Assembly (NCBI GenBank): GCA_001414345.1
Contig: LLCB01000044.1
Span: forward strand, 202,072-266,071
DNA length: 64,000 nt
Origin: Hymenoscyphus infarciens
Lineage: Eukaryota; Ascomycota; Leotiomycetes; Helotiales; Helotiaceae
Direction: 5' to 3'
Numbering within the stretch: position 1 is the stretch's first letter; each line of letters opens with the position of its first letter. Shown here one piece after another: positions 57,401 through 64,000 of the stretch. The position numbers and the translations under genes are program-made. Under the pieces are notes generated by a model. It saw only the letters and a program-made list of their open reading frames with translations. It did no database searches and was not told the DNA's origin.

Positions 57401-60400
57401 TATATTTAATTAATCTACTCTAAAAGCTACTAATTTATCCTTAGGATTAGGCCTTCTCTTTTATAGAGCTCTTCTACTAATAGATAGTATTAAACGTTAT
57501 TATTATAGTAGAGAGCTCTAATAATTCTAATCCTAGGTTATCTACTAAAAGATAGTCTTTTAAGTCTATTTAAAGAGTAAGGTTCTAAATCCTTAATCCC
57601 TTCTCTCTTTATTAGTAACCTTATACTTAATATATATCCCTAGCTATAGTAGTAACTCTAGGATTATAGTATTATAATCTACTAACTAACTATAGACTCT
57701 ATAGTAGTCTATAATTATAATTATCTATTAGCTAGAGTAAATAGAACGTTAATAGAGAGTAATATAATAAAGGAAGTATATATTACTATCTATAAAAGGT
57801 ATAGAGAGTTAGCTAATAGCGTTACTTTTACTATCTATAATTAATAAATAAATAGATATACTAAACTAGGAATAAATCTATACTAAATATAGACTAAGCT
57901 CTAAGCTTAAAATTTATATATTTTAAGTATAAAAAAAGGCTTAATATAACTCTAGAAAAGAATAGATATGTTTATTAACTTTTAATTAAAATTAGAAGTA
58001 ATTTATATAAGGTTATAAGTATAGTTATAGGTATATAATTCTCTAAGTACCTAGGAGAGGATTTTAATAGAGTAAACCTACTAACTACAACTATTAGTAC
58101 TAAGTCTAATTTATAAATTACTTACTACTACTAATAAAAGTTAATAATCTTAGACTTTTAAATCTTTAAAAAATCGTAATAGTATAGGTTCTATATCTAT
58201 TAAGTTCTAGTTAGCTTTATAAATATAAATAATACTATTCTATATTTAAATTAAAAGTAAAAGAATTAATTCAAAATATTATGTTTTTAGGCTATTTCAA
58301 GTATATAGATTACTAACTTTTATTAGTAGTAGTAAATAATTTACAAATTAGGCTTAGCATTAATTACTTACCTTTAGAACCTCCTTAGTTCTTAGAGGAG
58401 GTTTCTAAGCTAGCCTTTAAGTAGTTACTTAGATTAGAATATCCTTTAATCTAGCCTTACTTACACCTACTTCTATAAATGCTTATAGAATAGTAAATAA
58501 AGTCCTAGCCTTTATAGAAGATAATATACTATATAACTAGTAATTATTTAATATACACTAGAATAGTATATTAAGGCCTTATAAATAGTACTAAAAGTAA
58601 GAAGTAAGGTATAAGAGGTTATATAGTTTAAGTAGAACAGTCTCCTAATTTTCCTACTTTTATTTTATCACTTTTACTTATACTTTTAAAAGCTCTACGT
58701 CTACTACTCTATAATACTAAAAACATACTAAGATACTTTAATATTAGTCTTCTAAATACTTAGAAGTCTAAGCTTCTTATCTTAAGAGTTTAAAGCTTAA
58801 AGTATACTCTTATTACTTTCTAGCGAACTTAGTAAGTACTTTAGAAAATCATATATCTACGCTTCTTTAGAAGCCTTCTAATAATAAGATTAAAAACTAT
58901 CTATAAAAAGTAAAGGACTACCTTATAAAAGCTATAGTATAAAGCTTTAATAACTAGAAGAAGAAATAATAGTTAATTATAGAGTCTAGAAGGAAGTAAG
59001 AGGCTACTATAGAACGTTCTACTACTAACTACTCTACTCTTATTATTAAGTAAAAGGAGGATAAATTAGCTATAGCTAGAAAGTAAGCTATCTAAGAGGA
59101 AAAGGCTAGGGCTAGATAATCCTTCTTTATAAAAGCTTCTAGTAAGACTAAAATAATTAAAGTAAAAGTATATAAGAAGAGATTTATCTCTAATAAGAAA
59201 AAGGCTAAAAGTAAGTAGTACTCTTAAATTTAGTATATACTACTAATTAGTATAAGCTCTCTAGCTCTTCCTTCTCTAATCTATAAAGTGCTAAAGCCTA
59301 TCTTTATTACTAAAATCTATATTCAAGTAGCTTTATATATCTATATATATATAACGAGTACTAAAGACTTCTCTACTACTAAGAGTATCTCTATAATTAT
59401 ATATACTTCTATAATATAACGTAGTAAGATAGTTAGAGTATAAATTAATAACAACTTTCTATTTTAGATACCTTACTTACTTATTAGTAACTTTAAGAAT
59501 CTATTTAACTTTAAATTAGTACTCTAGAATATATAAGCTAAAAGGTTCGCTATTAAGCTCTTAGAGAATATCTACTATATAATCTCTACTTCTAGTAAAC
59601 AGGATCTTATTAATATACTACTTCTTACTAATATAGTAGAAGACGTCTTTCTAGCTATAAACGTTACTATTAAGAAGAGAAAAGCTAAGTAATTAAGTAC
59701 TATAGATTATAAGAAGGTAGACAACGTATAGGCTCTTATATAATACTTTAATTTACTAAAAAGTTCTACTAATAAAAAGTACTATAAAGTATATATAGTA
59801 TTTAATAGCTATACTAATAATAAGCCTTAATCTTCTAAAAAGAGATAATCTATTATACTCTTATAAGATACTTAAGAGCTACTAATTCTACTTCTTCAAC
59901 TCTTAGCATTTATTAAGATACCTAATAATAAGTCTATTATACTCAAAGATAACGCTTAGAATAGAGAAGGAGATACTAGGCCTATACTATTACTAAGAGA
60001 TAGTACTAGTACTAGAGTAAGTGTAATATTAATAGATAATTTAGAATTAGATAATCTTCTAGAGATATCTATAATTATCACTACTTACTTAGAAGACTAC
60101 TCTATAATTGTCACTGCTTATTTAAAAGAGAAAGATAATAGAGATAATAATTCTAGAGAGGGTTCTAGAAGTAATATAAGAAGTAAGAATATAGATATAG
60201 ATATAGATATAAGAGAAGATACTAATAGTAAAAGAGTATTAACTCTAGGCTTATACTTACTATCGCCTCTTATAAGAGATAAGGAGAAGGAGAGCTTAAT
60301 AGTACTTACTAAGTTGAATATACTAGAGAGAGTAGATAAGGTAGTATAATAATAGGTAGATATAGATAAGTAAATTATAAGAGATCTTAATACTTAATTA

Positions 60401-61335
60401 TATATAGATATTAATACTACTATTATTAAAGATAGGCTTAAATTAATTAATAAAGAAGAGTAATTAAAACTTAATTAAGAGCTTAATAAGAGAGTCTTTA
60501 ATTCGCTCTTACCTACTCTCTTTATATCTACGAATACGCTAGTAAGTAAAACAATATTTACTACTATAATTGCTTCTATAAATAGCCTTAATTTAAAGAG
60601 AAAGAGAGAAGATACTCTCTCTTAAATAACCCTTACTAATCAACTCTCTTATACTACTAAAAAGGTTAGAATTATATATAATAAGTATAATAAGAAGAGA
60701 GATAAGAAGTAAGAGTATATAGTAGTAGATACTTTAGATGTAGATACTAGGAGGATTATCTATAATACCTTAATTTTATTACTACTTTTTAGTTACTTTT
60801 TACTACCTTTACTCTTCTTTTACCTTCTTTACTAAAATACTTAAATAATTATAATTTAAGATTATTTAAGTACTTTAAGTACTACTTTATTAATCATATA
60901 CTAATTACCTAATTAGGCTTAGCGTCTCTTACTCTTAGGTTAAATTACATCTATACTTATAATATTAAAAGTCTTAATTATCTCTTTTCCTCTCTTATTT
61001 ATTAAGTACTTATATAATATTATTATTTATACTAAGTATATATATTACTTTTAATAATTTATAATATTTTAGATAATAGATTTAAAATTATATTACACTT
61101 ATATTTAGTATAGTACTAGGTAGTATATATTAATAGAGAGTAAGTAGTAAGCGATTATAATATATATATATATTTAATAGATATATATATACTATATTAC
61201 CTTCTACTTTCTATCTCTACTTATACTTAAATTTTATAATTTAAGCCCTATAATTTAAGTATTACAAATTATAAATACCCTTACTTTAAGCTTTAAGATT
61301 ACTAATTTAAGTATTTCGATTTACGTTTAAATAGC

Positions 61336-61464
61336 TTTTAAAAAATCTACGTTTATTAATTTACAATTTACGATTTACAATTTAGCTCTAAAGGGCTATA
61401 TACTTAGAAATCTAAGCTTTACGATTTACGATTTACGATTTACGATTTACGATTTACGATTTAG
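61336..61464. repeat. right subterminal 7-bp repeat array
   Basis: Inverted counterpart of the left array (TTTACGA/TTTACAA units), including six consecutive CGATTTA copies at about 61418-61462. Confidence 0.85.
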
Positions 61465-61504
61465 TCGATTCTAACTTTTAGTACGTACGGGATGCTGTAA
61501 CGCT

Positions 61505-62535
61505 CGACCTTCAATTTTCTCCCTTCCCATAAAACGAAGATCTACAAATAGTGTCCAGTTCCTAAAACACTATCTATCCATGAACACCTCTCATTTAATG
61601 AAAAAAAAAAAACAAAGACCTCGAATACAAAACGTCATATCAACAATTCTCTCTCCCAGAAGTTTACAGACAATTAAAGCAGAAGAACAAAAGTTATATA
61701 AAACCTGAAAGGAAAGTTAAAACTTAACATCACTCACTTCCAGTCTTCACGTAAGCCCTCATATTTCGCTCCACTTACCCCAACAGTTTTAGACAAGTTT
61801 AAAGCTCATACTGTTCCTTGAACTAACAAAGTTACTAGTTACCAAATTCTAAACATCAACCAAGAGCCTCCTGCCATTTCAACAGGGAACCACTCAAAAT
61901 ATATAATCCAGTGAATGAAACTTGCTTCCTAACATAAACCTTTCCACGGGTTCTCACATACTCTTTCAGCACCCAGAATCCAGGTCAAGCTTTGATCAGC
62001 TTCCTTAATCTCAACCGTCTCTTTGGCGCTAAGAAGCAGTGTGGGGCAGTCTTACTTGGACTGGAAGTACTCTCACCCGATGAGGAAGTCTTTTATTTTA
62101 CAACAAGGCGGGCATAGTGAGTAGGTCGGAGTATGAATTGTTCAGTGGTACACATGGACAGTACTTTGATTTGAATACCTCGCCGGCAGAGCAGTGTAGT
62201 TTCCCAAAAGCCATACCAAGGGGGAAAAATAAACAACCCCGACGTAAGGTAAGAGGGAAAGAAGTAAACTGAAGCGAGACGACGAGAAACATGCAAGAGA
62301 CATCTGCAACAAAAAGCTTGGATGTATATCCTAGTCCCGAGTTTCAAAGTATAGAATCGTAGATTTGGAAAATGTTATTGCCTTGTATCAAAGCACCCTG
62401 ATAGAATAGGAGAGTCCTTTTGTCTAGACCCAACCAAGTTCATTTCCACCCCATCCATCCATTCATCCCAAGTCATGAGACACCAAGCTCTGCGCTCTAA
62501 ATTCATTTAAAATCTTACAACCCCAGCAGACCTCC
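61505..62535. other. intergenic, 3' side of aspartate aminotransferase
   Basis: Normal composition resumes after the element. A minus-strand open frame at 62093-62347 has no family features. The last 300 bp should hold the aminotransferase 3' UTR. Confidence 0.45.
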
Positions 62536-63980
62536 CTACAGAGAATCCCGAACCACTTTATCAACCGCCTTAGCAAAGTAATCCACATTCCCAGTATTCA
62601 GTCCCGCCATCGAAATACGTCCATTCTTAGTCATATAAATATGAGCTGTATTCCGGAGTTCCAAGACCTGCTTCTCAGATAGACCAGTGTAGGAAAACAT
62701 GCCAATCTGATCGGTGATGTGATTCCAGGTACCCGGTGTACCTTGTTCCTCGAGTTTACTCCTCAACGCCTTTCGCATACTGATGATACGTCCAGACATA
62801 GTCCGTAGATTCTCCTCCCACTCCGCAAATAGCTTCTCATCATTCAACACCAACCCCGCGATCCTCGCTCCATAAGCCGGAGGATTCGAGATCTCCGAAC
62901 GCTGAAGAATAGCAAGTTGTGAAGAGATCCTCCCAATTGTAGACTGCGAATCAGTCCCCGATCCTGTGACGAAATGGAAACATCCGGCCCGTTCACCATA
63001 CAGACCGAAATTCTTGGCAAACGATTGAGCCACGCAGAGTTCGAAGCCTTGCTCGACGAAATAGCGAACTGCCCAGGCGTCCTTTGCAAGATCTCCCGAG
63101 GCGAAACCTTGGTATGCGCAGTCGAAGAATGGGAAGTGTGATTTTTGTTTTAGCAGCACGGCCAGTTCCTTCCACTGTTCTTGGGTGGGGTCCACTCCAG
63201 TGGGGTTATGTGCACAGGCGTGCAAGAGGATGATGCTACGGTCTGGAGCATCACTGATGGCCTTTTTCATTCCCTCGAAATCAAGACCTTTCGTGGAGGC
63301 GGAGAAGTATGGGTAGGTGGCGATGGGGAGGTGGACGTTGGAGAAGATTTGGTTGTGGTTGGCCCATGTTGGATTGCTGAAGTAGACGGTTGGTTTGCCC
63401 GGATAGAATTTTGAGAGGAAGAGAGCCCCAAGATGGACGGCACCCGTGCCGGAGATGGTTTGGAGACTGCAGACTCTTTTTTCTGCAAGAGCTGGAGAGT
63501 CGGCTCCTAGGATGAGCTTTGCGGCGGCCGAGGTGAAGCTTGCAAGACCGGCAATTGGGAGGTATTCGTGGTTCAACGCGGGGTCGTTTCGCAGAATTTC
63601 GTCGGCCTAGAGCTGGAAGTTAGTATCTTTGAGCTGTCTACTCTCTGCCAATTGGTTTGTACCTTCTTGACCACTGGTAGAACCCATGGCTTTGCATCGT
63701 CACCTCTGTAGGCACCAATACCGAGATCGACTTTCTTGTCAAAAGTATCAGCTCGATATGCCGCCATCAGGCCGAAGAGGGGATCTTCTGGAGCTTGGGG
63801 AACGGCATCGGCCGAGAAACTGGTCGAGTTGGAAGGAGACATGTGTGCGGTGATGGTTTGCAGTCTGGAATGGGGGGAGGACGGGTTTTTATGTGTAGGA
63901 GAGGGCGTTTGCGCGGGATTACTCGTATTGTGGTTTGTAGGAATATTGGCGGCGTTTGAATTATCGTTTGAGGGCGCCAT
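62536..63980 (-). CDS. aspartate aminotransferase (PLP-dependent, class I)
   Basis: Transfers the amino group between aspartate and 2-oxoglutarate, linking amino-acid, malate-aspartate and TCA metabolism. Exons on the minus strand are 63980-63663 and 63606-62536, joined in phase 0 across a 56-bp intron (branch CTAAC); about 462 residues. Family landmarks: VPQAPEDPLFGLMAAYRAD near the mature N-terminus, ISGTGAVHLG, HACAHNPTGVDPT, DCAYQGFASGD and the PLP-lysine block SFAKNFGLYGERAG, with GRISMAGLN near the C-terminus. The first ~46 residues before MSPSNSTSF are Asn/Pro/Ser/Thr-rich. They lack a clear mitochondrial-type pattern, so I favour the cytosolic form, possibly starting at that inner Met. 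Only 20 bases remain to the window edge, so the promoter is outside. Confidence 0.93.
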
Positions 63981-64000
63981 GGAGGGGGAGGGGGAGGGGG

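Larger units (their letters stand above)
54597..61499 (+). mobile_element. 6.9-kb terminal-inverted-repeat transposon with integrase-core transposase remains
   Basis: Ends are inverted copies: left TAGGGCGTCCCGTACATACT..., right, as complement, TACAGCATCCCGTACGTACT..., both continuing through AAAAGTT. A 5-bp direct repeat ACGCT flanks the element (54592-54596 and 61500-61504). Subterminal arrays of a 7-bp TAAATCG/TAAATTG unit lie just inside both ends. Reading through RIP stops from about 55,590 to 57,400 gives a sequence order matching a fungal integrase-core (retroviral-type DDE) protein family: a WSID-like catalytic block near 56,230, an IYTSI(D)TY block, then a GFLNKWKIYF-like block near 56,600. 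A second degraded coding region seems to occupy 58,400-60,800. No intact frame remains. Confidence 0.75.

Overview
The window reads as a filamentous ascomycete (Pezizomycotina). Genes carry short GT-AG introns with CTAAC/CTGAC/CTAAT branch points. Two sharply bounded AT-rich islands (about 17.04-30.6 kb and 54.6-61.5 kb) have almost no CA/TG dinucleotides and no long reading frames, as expected of repeat-induced point mutation (RIP). The gene types (necrosis-inducing NLP, Zn2Cys6 and C2H2 regulators, a Kex2-processed RiPP precursor with a UstYa-family gene) fit a plant-associated fungus. A Leotiomycete such as a Sclerotiniaceae member is my guess, not something I could test.

Layout. 0-6 kb: a small dikaritin/ustiloxin-type RiPP locus with a membrane-anchored tyrosinase (+), a frameshifted membrane-protein relic (-), a UstYa-family (DUF3328) gene (-) that looks broken at one intron, and an intact repeat precursor (+) with eleven Kex2-delimited Tyr-Ser/Thr-Ile peptides. 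7.5-10.3 kb: a secreted Ala/Gly/Lys-rich protein built from eleven exons, ten of them 9-66 nt, every one a multiple of three and every intron phase 0. 12.4-16.5 kb: a two-HKD phospholipase D-like protein (-) divergent from AIM7/GMF (+), whose first coding exon is only the ATG. 17-30.6 kb: RIP-ruined transposon island with two LTR elements of one family in opposite orientation, both with perfect 5-bp target duplications, one invaded by a TA-duplicating DNA transposon. 31-38.5 kb: a Zn2Cys6 transcription factor and three unrecognised small proteins. 38.5-43.9 kb: gene-poor, with several strong palindromes. 43.9-49 kb: a C2H2 zinc-finger group of two nonsense-riddled pseudogenes and one intact gene. 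50.4-51.2 kb: an NLP gene with a variant GHRHDWE motif. 54.6-61.5 kb: a 6.9-kb terminal-inverted-repeat element carrying the ruins of a retroviral-type integrase-core transposase. 62.5-64 kb: aspartate aminotransferase (-).

How it fits. In the RiPP locus the precursor would be cut at KR/RR in the secretory pathway, UstYa-type oxidases would crosslink Tyr to Ile, and the tyrosinase would hydroxylate Tyr. Here the precursor and tyrosinase look intact while the UstYa-family gene and a neighbour carry lesions, so the pathway is either decaying or completed by genes outside the window. The rest is housekeeping genes interleaved with RIP-silenced repeats, with pathogenicity-type genes next to the islands.
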